A stretch of DNA of 64,000 nt from JAHEAO01 sp041633555 (GTDB lineage Bacteria; Pseudomonadota; Alphaproteobacteria; Rhodobacterales; Rhodobacteraceae): positions 62,001-126,000 of the forward strand of contig JBFKFZ010000002.1 in the NCBI GenBank assembly GCA_041633555.1, given 5' to 3'. The position numbers were made by a program, and so were the translations under genes. Each line of letters starts with the position of its first letter. Position 1 is the stretch's first letter. The notes under the pieces were generated by a model that was not told where the DNA came from, did no database searches, and worked only from the letters and a program-made list of their open reading frames with translations. Of the stretch, positions 34,989-44,253 are shown one piece after another.

Positions 34989-36104
34989 ATGAAGAAAACC
35001 GGACCGATCTGGGCATTGGGGTCAATGTCTGGCACCTCGCTGGACGGGGTCGATGCGGCGATGCTGATGACCGATGGCGAGGCGATCTACGGCTTCGGCG
35101 ACAGCAGGTACCGGCCCTATTCCGACGCCGAACGGGCGGTGCTGCGGGCTGCACTTGGCAAATGGGACGGGGCGCGCGAGGCCGCCGAACTGGTCGATAC
35201 CGCCCATGCCGAGTTGCTGTCGAACTTCACGGGCGCCGAACTCATCGGCTTTCACGGCCAGACACTGGCGCATGATCCGGGCGGGCGCGGCACGCATCAG
35301 GCCGGTGACGGCGCGATCCTGGCCGAGGTGCTGGAACTGCCGGTGATCTGGGATTTCCGCAGTAATGATGTGGAGCTGGGCGGGCAAGGCGCGCCCTTGG
35401 CGCCGTTCTATCACTTCGCCTGCGCCAAGTGGATCGGCGCGGATGATCCTCTGGCCTTCCTGAACCTCGGCGGCGTCGGCAACCTGACATGGATCGACCC
35501 GGCCAAGGCGCGGCCCGAAGAAGAAGGGGCGCTTCTGGCCTTCGATACCGGTCCTGGCAATGCGCCGCTGAACGATTTGATGCAGGCGCGGCTGGGGCGG
35601 GCGCTGGATGCGGGCGGTGCGCTGGCGGCGGCGGGCAAGGTCGACGAGACGGTGGTCTCGGCCTTCCTCGAGCATCGTTATTTCCTGAAATTGCCTCCGA
35701 AATCGCTGGACCGGAACGATTTTCCGGATCTTGTCGCGGCAGTTGCCGATCTGAAGGACGCCGATGCGGCGGCGACGCTTACGGCGGTGATCGCAGCCTC
35801 GGTTCAGGCCGGGATGCAGTTCTGCCCCGCCTCGCCAACCCGGGTTCTGGTCAGCGGCGGTGGCAGGCACAATCCGGTGATCATGGCGATGCTTGCGACG
35901 CGGCTGGGTTGTCCGGTTCTGTCGGTCGAGGATGCGGATCTGGATGGCGACATGCTGGAGGCGCAGGCCTTCGCGCATCTCGCGGTGCGCGTGCTCCGCG
36001 GGCTCCCTACCTCCTGTCCTTCGACGACGGGCGTGCGGACGGCGGTCGGTGGCGGCAGGATCAGCCGGCCGGGCGAGATCGCGCTCGGGCACGCGCCTGC
36101 CTGA
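34989..36104 (+). CDS. anmK: anhydro-N-acetylmuramic acid kinase
   Basis: Recycles anhydroMurNAc from the cell wall to MurNAc-6-phosphate, 371 residues. The family signature ALGSMSGTSLDGVDAAM is at the start, followed by GFHGQTLAHDPGGRGTHQAG, GQGAPLAPFYH and NLGGVGNLTWI, and a C-terminal VSGGGRHNPVIM. The fold is ASKHA. GAAGGTGA precedes the ATG at 34989. Its 3' end overlaps the convergent rarD gene by 44 bases. It is divergent from tyrS, as in many proteobacteria. Confidence 0.96.
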   Translation: MKKTGPIWALGSMSGTSLDGVDAAMLMTDGEAIYGFGDSRYRPYSDAERAVLRAALGKWDGAREAAELVDTAHAELLSNFTGAELIGFHGQTLAHDPGGRGTHQAGDGAILAEVLELPVIWDFRSNDVELGGQGAPLAPFYHFACAKWIGADDPLAFLNLGGVGNLTWIDPAKARPEEEGALLAFDTGPGNAPLNDLMQARLGRALDAGGALAAAGKVDETVVSAFLEHRYFLKLPPKSLDRNDFPDLVAAVADLKDADAAATLTAVIAASVQAGMQFCPASPTRVLVSGGGRHNPVIMAMLATRLGCPVLSVEDADLDGDMLEAQAFAHLAVRVLRGLPTSCPSTTGVRTAVGGGRISRPGEIALGHAPA

Positions 36105-36990
36105 GCATCGACCATGTGTAAATCACCAGCGCGGCCCAGATCATCGGGAAGGCGATCATCCGGGCAGTGCCGAACTCTTCCTTGAAGACCAGCACGGCGG
36201 TCAGAAAGATCATCGTCGGCGCGATATATTGCATGATCGCGATGGTCGAGAGTTTCAGCCGCTTGGCGCCGTTGGCATAGAGGATCAGCGGCACAGCCGT
36301 CACGACACCGCAGCCCAGTAGCATCCACGTGTCAAATGAGGTGGTTTGCAGGAAATGCCCCTGACCGGTCCGGGCCAGCCAGATCATGAAGATCAATGCC
36401 ATCGGCGCGAGCAGCAGAACCTCCAGCATGAAGCCCTGATTGGGGCCGATCGGCAGCGACTTCTTGAAGAAGGCATAGGCACCCCAGGTAAGTGTTAGGC
36501 CAAGTGCCACGAGCGGCAGGCGACCCGCCTCCCAGGTCAGGACTGCGACGGCCAGCGCCGCCAATCCGATGGCCATCCATTGTGCGGTGCTGAGCTTTTC
36601 GCGCAGCAGCACGGCACCGAGGAAGATCGAGAAGAGCGGGTTGACGTAATAGCCAAGGGCGGCATCCAACGCATGGCCGGCCCCGATCGCCCAGACATAG
36701 ATGCCCCAGTTGACCGAGATCAGCGCCGCCGTGACCGCCGCCATGCCCAGCATTGACGGCGTGCGAATGGCCTGACGCAGGTCGGCCGTCCGCCCGAGCA
36801 GGACGAGCAGCGCTCCGGCAACAGGGACCGACCAGAGCACGCGGTGGGCAATGACCTCGGCCGGAGAGATATGCGCCAGCGCCTTCATATAGAGCGGCAG
36901 AAAACCCCAGAGAAGATAGGCCGCGAGTGCAAAGCCGAAGCCCTGCAGGTCGTCTTCGTTCTTGGCCATAATGGGTACTGGCTCTGTCAT
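36061..36990 (-). CDS. rarD: EamA family transporter RarD
   Basis: Inner-membrane transporter of the drug/metabolite superfamily with ten predicted helices, 309 residues. The RarD segment pattern GFALAAYLLWGFLPLYMKAL, INWGIYVWAI-like (SVNWGIYVWAIGAGHA), LGYYVNPLFSIFLG and LSTIAIMQYIAPTMIF is clear. The E. coli homologue confers chloramphenicol sensitivity when altered; the true substrate is unknown. The start could also be the ATG at 36969. Its 3' end overlaps that of anmK on the other strand by 44 bases. Confidence 0.93.
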   Translation of the reverse strand: MTEPVPIMAKNEDDLQGFGFALAAYLLWGFLPLYMKALAHISPAEVIAHRVLWSVPVAGALLVLLGRTADLRQAIRTPSMLGMAAVTAALISVNWGIYVWAIGAGHALDAALGYYVNPLFSIFLGAVLLREKLSTAQWMAIGLAALAVAVLTWEAGRLPLVALGLTLTWGAYAFFKKSLPIGPNQGFMLEVLLLAPMALIFMIWLARTGQGHFLQTTSFDTWMLLGCGVVTAVPLILYANGAKRLKLSTIAIMQYIAPTMIFLTAVLVFKEEFGTARMIAFPMIWAALVIYTWSMLRQARARARSRPAG

Positions 36991-37066
36991 TTTCCGCTCG
37001 CAGAGGCTGTCGGGCGCTGCCTATCAGATCGCCCGGGCCGGGGCTATGGTCGAAGAGCGGCAGGGA

Positions 37067-37945
37067 TCACGAGCGTCGCGACAGGTAGTCCCTTGTGAAG
37101 GCGACATATCCTTCGGCGGTGACCTTCAGATGCTCGCGAAGCAGGGCGTGGAACGCGGGCAGGCGGTGGAACGGGACCGATGGGTAGACGTGATGTTCGA
37201 CGTGGTAGGGCATGTTCCAGGCCAGGAACCTCGCCAGTACCGTGGTGAAGGTGGTGCGGGTGTTTTCCAGCATGTTGGCGACCCGCGGGCAGTCGCCATG
37301 TTCGGCCAAAAGGTAGAGCCGTAGGAAGGGTTGACCGAGGAGCGCAGGCAGTATCCAGATCCAGAGCAGCACCGGTGCCGCAAAGGCGAGGCCGAGGGCG
37401 TAGAGGCAGAGCAGGGTGATCGCCTCGCGCTGCATGCGCGGCAAGGCGCCTGCGGGCAGGTAGGGCGCGCGCTCGCGGTTCAAAGCCAGCCTGGTCGTCA
37501 CCCCGATCATCGCGGACCAGAATGGAAGTCCCGAGACATGGATCAGCCAGCCGCGTCGCGTCGATGGTTTTTCTTTGGCAAGTTCAGGGTCTTGCCCGTC
37601 GATATTCGTCCATCTGTGATGTGCAAGGTGGAAGTAGCGAAACCATTCGAAGGGTTGGATCAGGACCAGACCGCATGCCCGCCCGAGCCATTCGTTCAGG
37701 CCATCTGTCGCGAAGGGTGTCTTGTGGGTGCATTCATGCTGCAGCGTGAAGAGGAACACCAGCAGGATCCCTTGCACCGGCAGCAGCAGCGGCCAGAACG
37801 GCGCGCCGGTAGCGATCCATGTGCCGGTCAAGATGATCGCTCCGGCATGGCCGGCAAGATGGATCAGGCCCGCTCGGTCAGAGCGCAAGGTGAGGGCTGC
37901 CTTGTCAGAGGATGAAAGCCGGGCGAGGAAGGCCTTGTGGTCCAT
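37067..37945 (-). CDS. membrane fatty acid desaturase
   Basis: Integral-membrane diiron desaturase, 292 residues. Three histidine boxes are seen: HECTH at 70-74, HLAHH at 106-110 and HVEHH at 248-252, plus hydrophobic pairs around 30-68 and 180-210. This is the acyl-lipid desaturase type rather than alkane hydroxylase. It is the last gene of the lptF-to-rsmA string and lies only 4 bases after rsmA. Substrate position and lipid are unknown. It may tune membrane fluidity together with the outer-membrane genes. Confidence 0.9.
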   Translation of the reverse strand: MDHKAFLARLSSSDKAALTLRSDRAGLIHLAGHAGAIILTGTWIATGAPFWPLLLPVQGILLVFLFTLQHECTHKTPFATDGLNEWLGRACGLVLIQPFEWFRYFHLAHHRWTNIDGQDPELAKEKPSTRRGWLIHVSGLPFWSAMIGVTTRLALNRERAPYLPAGALPRMQREAITLLCLYALGLAFAAPVLLWIWILPALLGQPFLRLYLLAEHGDCPRVANMLENTRTTFTTVLARFLAWNMPYHVEHHVYPSVPFHRLPAFHALLREHLKVTAEGYVAFTRDYLSRRS

Positions 37946-37949
37946 TCAC

Positions 37950-38789
37950 CTACTCCGCCAGCTCGCGCGCCAGCGCGCAAAAGCCCTCCAGCGGGATCTG
38001 TTCGGCCCGGTCGGTGGGCCGCAGTCCGGCGGCCACGATTCGGGTCTCGACATCCGGTCCCAGCACCTTCAGCGCCGAGCGCAGCATCTTGCGGCGCTGG
38101 TTGAAGGCGGCGGCCACGACGCGCGAGAGTATGGCCGGGTCGGCAGGATAGCGGGGTTCGGGCAGGGCGGTCAGATGCACGACGGCGGACTTGATCTTGG
38201 GCGGCGGGGTGAAGGCCTCTGGCGGCAGTTCCATGACGATGCGGGCCTCGGTCCGCCATTGCGCGAGGATCGCCAGCCGACCGTACGCCTTGCTGCCCGG
38301 TTTTGCGACGATCCGCTCAGCGACCTCTTTCTGGAACATCAGCGTCAGGCTTTGCCAATAGGGCGGCCAGTCGGGCGGGGTCAGCCAGCGCACAAGAAGC
38401 TCTGTTCCGACATTGTAGGGCAGGTTCGCCACCACCCGGATCGGCGGCGTCAGATGCACCACAGGATCGAGCTCCAGGGCATCAGCATTGACCACCTGAA
38501 GCCTGCCCGGATAGGCGGACGAGATTTCTTGTAAGGCGGGCATGCACCGGCTGTCCTTCTCGACCGCCATCACCTTGCGCGCGCCTTCGGCCAGCAGCCC
38601 GCGGGTCAAACCACCGGGTCCCGGGCCGATCTCCAGCACGTCCGAGCCCGACAAGTCGCCCGCCATGCGCGCGATCTTGGCGGTCAGGTTCAAATCCAGC
38701 AGGAAGTTCTGCCCCATCGACTTTTTCGCCGACAGCCCATGCGCCTCGATCACCTGACGCAGGGGGGGAAGGGTGTCGATGACGCTCAT
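37950..38789 (-). CDS. rsmA: 16S rRNA dimethyladenosine methyltransferase
   Basis: Dimethylates A1518 and A1519 of 16S rRNA, 279 residues. The SAM-binding core reads KKSMGQNFLLDLNLTAKIA, then VLEIGPGPGGLTRGLL and the catalytic NLPY motif in VANLPYNVGTELLV. The C-terminal helical domain is complete. Its start overlaps the stop of pdxA by 4 bases, and the desaturase follows 4 bases after its stop, so the three are surely cotranscribed. The pdxA-ksgA pairing is widespread. Confidence 0.97.
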   Translation of the reverse strand: MSVIDTLPPLRQVIEAHGLSAKKSMGQNFLLDLNLTAKIARMAGDLSGSDVLEIGPGPGGLTRGLLAEGARKVMAVEKDSRCMPALQEISSAYPGRLQVVNADALELDPVVHLTPPIRVVANLPYNVGTELLVRWLTPPDWPPYWQSLTLMFQKEVAERIVAKPGSKAYGRLAILAQWRTEARIVMELPPEAFTPPPKIKSAVVHLTALPEPRYPADPAILSRVVAAAFNQRRKMLRSALKVLGPDVETRIVAAGLRPTDRAEQIPLEGFCALARELAE

Positions 38790-39799
38790 CCGGCGATTGT
38801 CCGGCCTTGCGCTCCGCCGATAGTGGCCGGGTTGCGCGCCAGCACCGTCCGCCAGGCCAACTTCAGCGCCGCGATGAGCGAGGACGGGCTGGCCACGCCT
38901 TGACCGGCGATATCGTAGGCGGTGCCATGATCAGGCGAAGTGCGGATGAAAGGCAGGCCAAGCGTGACGTTGATGCCCTCGTCGAAGGCCAGCGTCTTGA
39001 TCGGGATGAGCGCCTGGTCGTGATACATGCAGATCGCCGCGTCATAGCGTTCCCGGGCGGCGGCATGGAACATCGTGTCAGCCGAAAGCGGACCCGCAAG
39101 GTCAAACCCGTCGGCGCGCAACCGGTCGAGCAGCGGTTGGATCAGGTCGATCTCTTCGCGCCCCATCGCGCCGCCTTCTCCGGCATGTGGGTTCAACCCC
39201 GCCACGGCGAGGCGCGGCGCGGCAATCCTGAAATCGCGCTGCAAGCCGTCCCGTGTGATCCGGATCGTCTCCTCCAAGAGATCGGCGGAAAGGGCACCCG
39301 GCACATCCTTCAGCGCCAGATGAATCGTCGCAGGCACAACCCTCAACCTGTCCGAGGCCAGCATCATCACGACGCGGTCGACACCGGCGAGCGCGGCGAG
39401 ATATTCGGTATGGCCGGGATATGCGAAGCCGGCCCCGTCCTTCAGCGCCTTCTTGTGAATCGGGTTGGTGCAGATCGCGGAGGCGTGCCCCTTCTGCACA
39501 AGTTCGACGCCGCGGGCGATGACATCGATGACAGATTGCGCATTCGCCGGATCGGGCCGGCCGGGCACCGCCGGGGACGGGAAGTCATGTGCGAGGACGG
39601 GAAGGCCCTTTCTGGCGGCAGAAGCGGCCTCGGACGGGTCGGAAATGCGTGCCACCGGTGCCGCATCCGGCAAATGCCGGGGCTCGCCAATCCAGAAGAA
39701 GGGCAAGTCCGTGCCAAGGGCCTTCCATGCCGCGACCGACAGCTCCGGCCCGATCCCGGAAGGGTCGCCACAGGTCAGGGCGATCGGCGCTGCCGTCAT
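38786..39799 (-). CDS. pdxA: 4-hydroxythreonine-4-phosphate dehydrogenase
   Basis: NAD-dependent dehydrogenase of the DXP-dependent pyridoxal phosphate pathway, 337 residues. ALTCGDPSGIGPELSVAAW is the N-terminal signature; PIHKKALKDGAGFAYPGHTE holds one metal His; GLNPHAGEGGAMGREEID and YHDQALIPIKTLAFDEGINV supply further ligands. It overlaps surA and rsmA by a few bases each side (ATGA-type junctions). The surA-pdxA-rsmA order is the classic enterobacterial one and is kept here. Confidence 0.97.
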   Translation of the reverse strand: MTAAPIALTCGDPSGIGPELSVAAWKALGTDLPFFWIGEPRHLPDAAPVARISDPSEAASAARKGLPVLAHDFPSPAVPGRPDPANAQSVIDVIARGVELVQKGHASAICTNPIHKKALKDGAGFAYPGHTEYLAALAGVDRVVMMLASDRLRVVPATIHLALKDVPGALSADLLEETIRITRDGLQRDFRIAAPRLAVAGLNPHAGEGGAMGREEIDLIQPLLDRLRADGFDLAGPLSADTMFHAAARERYDAAICMYHDQALIPIKTLAFDEGINVTLGLPFIRTSPDHGTAYDIAGQGVASPSSLIAALKLAWRTVLARNPATIGGAQGRTIAG

Positions 39800-41028
39800 G
39801 GATAGCGGATGATCGCGTCGGCGCGCAGTTGCGCGAGGTAGTTGTTGGCGTGGGACTCGATACGCTGGCTGAAGAATGTCTGCCTAATCGCATCGTCGGT
39901 CAGCTCGATCTTCGGTTCCGGGACCCGCGAGCAAAGCATCAGGAAGACCAGCGTCTGACCGTTGGCGCGCGTCAGGTTGGTCGACACCTCGTTCGCATCA
40001 AGCCGCGCCAGCTCCAGCGCCACATCCGCCGGAACCTGGGATTGCGGCAGGGTTACGCGTTCCAGAACCTCGGCCGGTTCGCCCTTTGCGATTCCATAAA
40101 GGTCATCGCAGCGGTCGACTTCGGCGCGGACCCGTGCGGCCCGGGTGAGCGCGGCCTCACTCTGGCCGCCTGCAATGTAATAGGCGGCATAATCCAGCGT
40201 GTTCGAAGTCGGTGTCGGGTCCGTCTCTCGCAATGCGCGCAGCTGAAACAGCGCGATGGCGTTGGGGATCGGCAGCGGGGCGCTGACTTCGCCGGGTTTC
40301 ATCGTCAGGAAGGTGCTGGCAATCGGTGGCGGCAGGTTGGCCAGTGGCACCCAGTCCGAAACTCGGCCGCCGACCGTGCGGCTCTGACCCGCAGAATATT
40401 GCCGCGCCGCCGCCGCGAATGCCTCGAAGGAGGTGATCCGGCCGATCTGTGCGGCGAGTTCTTGGGAGCGGGCGGCGTTTTCGGGCGTGTTGGTTGGCAG
40501 GAAGATCTCAGAGATCAGCACCTGCGCCGAGGCCCGGGGATCAACCCGGGACTTGGAGAGGGCGACGTCGGTTTGGCCTGGCGCCGACTTGGTGCGAAAT
40601 CGGGCCTGCACCAGCTGCCGCCAGGCGAGGCCGGAGATGACGAAGTCGCGGAAGGTCTGGGGTTCGACCCCGGCGCCTGCGAGATTGTCCAGCAGTTGCT
40701 GGCCGGTCAGGTTGGCGCGGCCGGCGAATTCCTCGATCCCGGCGTTGATCTCGTCTTCGGTGAGCTCGATCCCGGCCTGTTCGGTGGCATCGAGCTGGAC
40801 GCGCTCATCGATCAGCTTGTCCAACGCCACTTCTTCAAGATTTCCGGGCTGGTTCAGCACTTCCAGCAGCCGGATGCGCTGTTCGACCTCATAGCGGGTC
40901 ACACCCTTGTCGTTGACCAGGGCCACGGGCTCGAACAGGCCCTGAGCGGCGGCGCTGACGGCCATCACGCCGATGAGGGTTAGGGTCGCGATGGTTCGGG
41001 TCAGAATATTGGGTCGGGTGTTCTGCAA
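39796..41028 (-). CDS. surA: periplasmic chaperone/peptidyl-prolyl isomerase (SurA-like)
   Basis: Periplasmic chaperone for outer-membrane proteins, about 410 residues. After a signal peptide (ending SAAA near residue 27) the SurA_N domain (VALVNDKGVTRYEVEQRIRL) and a parvulin-type domain (SEIFLPTNTPENAARSQELA, then QYSAGQSRTVGGRVSDW) follow. The start is uncertain: TTG at 41028 with AGGACGG upstream avoids overlap with lptD, while an ATG at 41097 would overlap it by 50 bases. One of the two parvulin repeats appears degenerate or missing compared with E. coli. It precedes pdxA. Confidence 0.88.
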   Translation of the reverse strand: MQNTRPNILTRTIATLTLIGVMAVSAAAQGLFEPVALVNDKGVTRYEVEQRIRLLEVLNQPGNLEEVALDKLIDERVQLDATEQAGIELTEDEINAGIEEFAGRANLTGQQLLDNLAGAGVEPQTFRDFVISGLAWRQLVQARFRTKSAPGQTDVALSKSRVDPRASAQVLISEIFLPTNTPENAARSQELAAQIGRITSFEAFAAAARQYSAGQSRTVGGRVSDWVPLANLPPPIASTFLTMKPGEVSAPLPIPNAIALFQLRALRETDPTPTSNTLDYAAYYIAGGQSEAALTRAARVRAEVDRCDDLYGIAKGEPAEVLERVTLPQSQVPADVALELARLDANEVSTNLTRANGQTLVFLMLCSRVPEPKIELTDDAIRQTFFSQRIESHANNYLAQLRADAIIRYP

Positions 41029-41047
41029 GGGTCCGTCCTGCTTTGTC

Positions 41048-43159
41048 TTATCCGTTACAGCCGCGGCGATAGCGCCGACCGTCAGTGCCAAATCCATTCA
41101 GCCCGACGGAAAAGCCGATATTCGTCGTCGGCTCGACATTAGAGGATGATGCAAACCGACGCGAGAGGGAAAGATCGAGCGCCACGCACTCGTTCTGGTA
41201 GACGAGGCCGAGCGTGCCCCGGGTCGCCTCGCGGGTGGTCACGTCGTAGCGCAGGTCGAAATTGCCCTGCCAGTGACGGGTGAAATCGTATCGTCCCTGC
41301 ATCTGGATCTGCGAGTTCAAGTCGGGGCGGTTCTCGTCGGGATCGGCGACGATGCGGCTGTAGCTGGTGGCCAGATCGAACCGGTCGGACGTCCAGGCGA
41401 TCCGCGCCTCGGCCTTCGCGATGGTGAAATCGGGTGCGAGAATCATGCGGGTATCGACCGCCAGCCGATCGTCTAGCTTGACCTCTGTGCCGATCAGCCA
41501 GTCCGAGAAACGGCCATCGAGCCCGCTGGCATTGGAGAATTGCCCCAGGTCATCGGCGCGGAACACGCGGCCCGCGGTGATGCCCAAGGTCCAGCCGTCC
41601 GGGTCGATCCGGGTCCAGGTGCCGCCGATCGTGGCGCGAAAGCCGCGCTCGTAGCGGTCATGCCCGGGAAAGCGCGACAGCGAGTAGAGGTTGCCCTTGT
41701 CGAATTCCACCAGCGTCGAGGAGTCGTTCGGAACGTCGGCGCCGATCGTGTTGGTCCAGGCCAAATGCACCACCGGTTCCAATACCTGCATCGCACCTCC
41801 GGCCTCTTGGCGAATGAAGGGCCAGCGCAGTTCCGCCGCCGCCGCCGGGGTAACATGGGTCAGGTAGGGGTCGTAATTGCTGTCCTCGGCAATTCGGAAC
41901 AGATCTGCGTTCAGTCGGCCACCGATCTTGGCGGTCATACCGTTGTCGAAGATCGTGCTGCGCTGCCAGTCCGCCTCTGTCCCCAGCCGCATCACGTCGC
42001 GTCCGATCACGTCGTCGCTGGATTGCCGCTTGTGCGCGTCCAGATTGACCTGCCAGCTGGCCTGACCGCCTAACATAACCGGCTGGAACCGACGCTCGTA
42101 AAGCAGGCTGCCCTGGGCGTTCGGTAACTGGCTTTCGAACGGCAGTTCCGAGCCGCGCAGGGTTTTGAAGTTCAGGAGCGCCGCCTCGAAATAGCTGTTC
42201 GGGCGGGTGCGTGACAGTCCGATCTGGTTCTCCAGCCGATCCTTGCCGGAATAGTCGTAATCCGATAGATATGTCGGATCCGATGTCAGCTCGAAATCGA
42301 ACCTGAGCTTGTAGTCACGCGGCAGGTTGAACCGCCCCTCGCCGAAGAGATAGGCGCGCAGGTCGGTCTCGATATCGTCCTTGGTGGCGGCGGCGTTCAA
42401 TTCGATATCGCCGTAGCGAAAGGCCTGCCGGTAGCGTGACTCCAGGGTGCGGGAATTGGGCGTGACGAAGGGCGTCAGCGTGATGTCGGCGTGATCGCCG
42501 AGTGTCACGAAATAGGGCAGCTTGATCCCTGTCCCGATCCGGCTGGAATCCACGAGCGAGGGCACGAGAAACCCGGAATAGCGATCGACCGTCGGATCCG
42601 GCATTCGCAGGCGCGGGAAATATGCCACCGGAAGATTGCCGATGCGAAACTGAGCGTCGTAGAAATAGAGTTGACGTTCCTGCTCGTCATGGACGACCTT
42701 TTTGGCGCGGATCTGCCAGAGCGGGGTCGGGCGGTCGGCGCAGACCTGACAGCTTGAGGCGACGGTCTGGTAAAGCTGCGAATAGCGACCTTCGACCCGC
42801 TGTATTTCGGTCGCGGCGACCTGCAACTGGTCGTCGAGCACCATCCGGGCGCTGCGTAAGATGCCGTTCCGCAGATCGGCGTCAAGCTCGGCGGCATCGG
42901 AAAGAAACACCGCACCTTCGCCCTGTTGCAGAACGATGGGGCCACTGATGATCAGCGTAGCGGACTTGCCGTCATAAGTGATGCTTTCGGCGCGCAGGCG
43001 CGAGCCGCGAAACAGCACCTCGACCGACCCCGAGGCGACCAGGGTTTCATCTTCCAGAACTTCGACCCGGTCGGCGAGCAGCGCTGCGGTCTGGGCTGCG
43101 GCCCCGGCGGCGAGCGCCAGCCAAGCCAAGACGGCGATCAGCAGTCGGCGCGGCGTCAT
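41048..43159 (-). CDS. lptD: LPS assembly outer-membrane protein LptD
   Basis: Beta-barrel translocon that places LPS in the outer leaflet, 703 residues. A signal peptide of about 22 residues is followed by an OstA-type beta-jellyroll (LLADRVEVLEDETLVASGSV) and a large barrel rich in alternating aromatic strands, ending GFGTDGRRYRRGCNG. Paired cysteines appear in SCQVC near residue 135 and a late Cys near the end. The ATG at 43159 follows GGAGGATGG. It overlaps lptG by four bases and is followed by surA, whose product helps fold it. Confidence 0.95.
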   Translation of the reverse strand: MTPRRLLIAVLAWLALAAGAAAQTAALLADRVEVLEDETLVASGSVEVLFRGSRLRAESITYDGKSATLIISGPIVLQQGEGAVFLSDAAELDADLRNGILRSARMVLDDQLQVAATEIQRVEGRYSQLYQTVASSCQVCADRPTPLWQIRAKKVVHDEQERQLYFYDAQFRIGNLPVAYFPRLRMPDPTVDRYSGFLVPSLVDSSRIGTGIKLPYFVTLGDHADITLTPFVTPNSRTLESRYRQAFRYGDIELNAAATKDDIETDLRAYLFGEGRFNLPRDYKLRFDFELTSDPTYLSDYDYSGKDRLENQIGLSRTRPNSYFEAALLNFKTLRGSELPFESQLPNAQGSLLYERRFQPVMLGGQASWQVNLDAHKRQSSDDVIGRDVMRLGTEADWQRSTIFDNGMTAKIGGRLNADLFRIAEDSNYDPYLTHVTPAAAAELRWPFIRQEAGGAMQVLEPVVHLAWTNTIGADVPNDSSTLVEFDKGNLYSLSRFPGHDRYERGFRATIGGTWTRIDPDGWTLGITAGRVFRADDLGQFSNASGLDGRFSDWLIGTEVKLDDRLAVDTRMILAPDFTIAKAEARIAWTSDRFDLATSYSRIVADPDENRPDLNSQIQMQGRYDFTRHWQGNFDLRYDVTTREATRGTLGLVYQNECVALDLSLSRRFASSSNVEPTTNIGFSVGLNGFGTDGRRYRRGCNG

Positions 43160-44253
43160 CCATCCTCCAGATGCAGAAGCAGGCCGAGCGTCATCAGGAT
43201 CGCCGCCGCCGGTGGCGCCCACGCGGCAAGCAGGATCGGGATCTGTCCGTTCTCGCCGAGGATCTGCGCGAAGTTGCGTACGAAATAGGTGGCAAAGCCG
43301 GTCAGGACCGCCAGAAGCACCATGATCCCGGTCCGGCCGAACCGGGTGTGGCGCATGGTGAAGCCCGCGCCGATCATCACCATCGCCGAGAGCATCAGCG
43401 GTAGCGCCAGTTCCATATGCAGCCAGACCCTGTGCTGGCGGGCCGAGAAGCCCGCGACTTCAAGCCGTTCGATGAAGGCCGGAAGCTCCCAGATCGGGAT
43501 CGCCGAAGGGGTGCCGAAACTGTCGCGGATCCGGTCACGGGTCAGGTCCGACGGCAGGCTGAGTGCGGCGGTTGTCTGCGCCGTCTGTTCAGGGTTCCGC
43601 GCGCCGCTGAGGTCCCAGCGCTTGGCATTCGTCAGAAGCCATGCGCCTTCGGTCAGTTCGGCGCCTTCCGCCTCGATCCGGTAGCTCGGGATGCCATCCG
43701 CGGAAAAGCCGACAAAGGTGACACGGAAGAGATGCGTACCGTCGAGATTGGCGCGTTCGGCGCGGATCACGATCTGCCCGGAGGCGTCGCCTTGGCGCAG
43801 CCAGAGCCCCTCCTTGCTGATCGAGAGGACCGAGGATTCCTTTTGCGAATAGCGGTTCGAGACGGTTTCATACTGCTTCTTGGTCGCCGCCACGATCGGG
43901 TTGAACATCGCCACCGCGAGCCCGCCAAGCAGGAAGGCGACGATCACCGGCGAGATCAGGCTGCGCAGCGCCGAACGGCCGGCGGCACGGGTCACGACAA
44001 GCTCGCTCTTGCGCGAAAGATTGAGAAAAAGCGCAATGGTCGAGAGGATCACGATCAGCGGCAGGATGCGGTAAAGCCCCGCCGGCACGTTGAGCGCGGT
44101 CAGGTGCAGGATGTTCAGAAAGCCGATCTGGTCGGCATCGAACTTGCGCAGCTGCTCGACCATGTCGAGCAGCGCGTAGAACATGAAGAAGAGCGCCAGA
44201 AGACCACCGAAACTGGTCAGAAACCGGCGTGCGAAATAGAGATCCAGCCTCAT
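43156..44253 (-). CDS. lptG: LPS export ABC transporter permease LptG
   Basis: Inner-membrane permease of the LptB2FGC complex that extracts LPS, 365 residues. It starts MRLDLYFARRFLTSFGGLLA and has three helices on each side of a periplasmic beta-jellyroll domain (about residues 110-250). The YjgP/YjgQ family pattern is clear. The start at 44253 is chosen because upstream codons are non-conserved. It overlaps lptF and lptD by four bases each, forming a coupled set. Confidence 0.95.
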   Translation of the reverse strand: MRLDLYFARRFLTSFGGLLALFFMFYALLDMVEQLRKFDADQIGFLNILHLTALNVPAGLYRILPLIVILSTIALFLNLSRKSELVVTRAAGRSALRSLISPVIVAFLLGGLAVAMFNPIVAATKKQYETVSNRYSQKESSVLSISKEGLWLRQGDASGQIVIRAERANLDGTHLFRVTFVGFSADGIPSYRIEAEGAELTEGAWLLTNAKRWDLSGARNPEQTAQTTAALSLPSDLTRDRIRDSFGTPSAIPIWELPAFIERLEVAGFSARQHRVWLHMELALPLMLSAMVMIGAGFTMRHTRFGRTGIMVLLAVLTGFATYFVRNFAQILGENGQIPILLAAWAPPAAAILMTLGLLLHLEDG

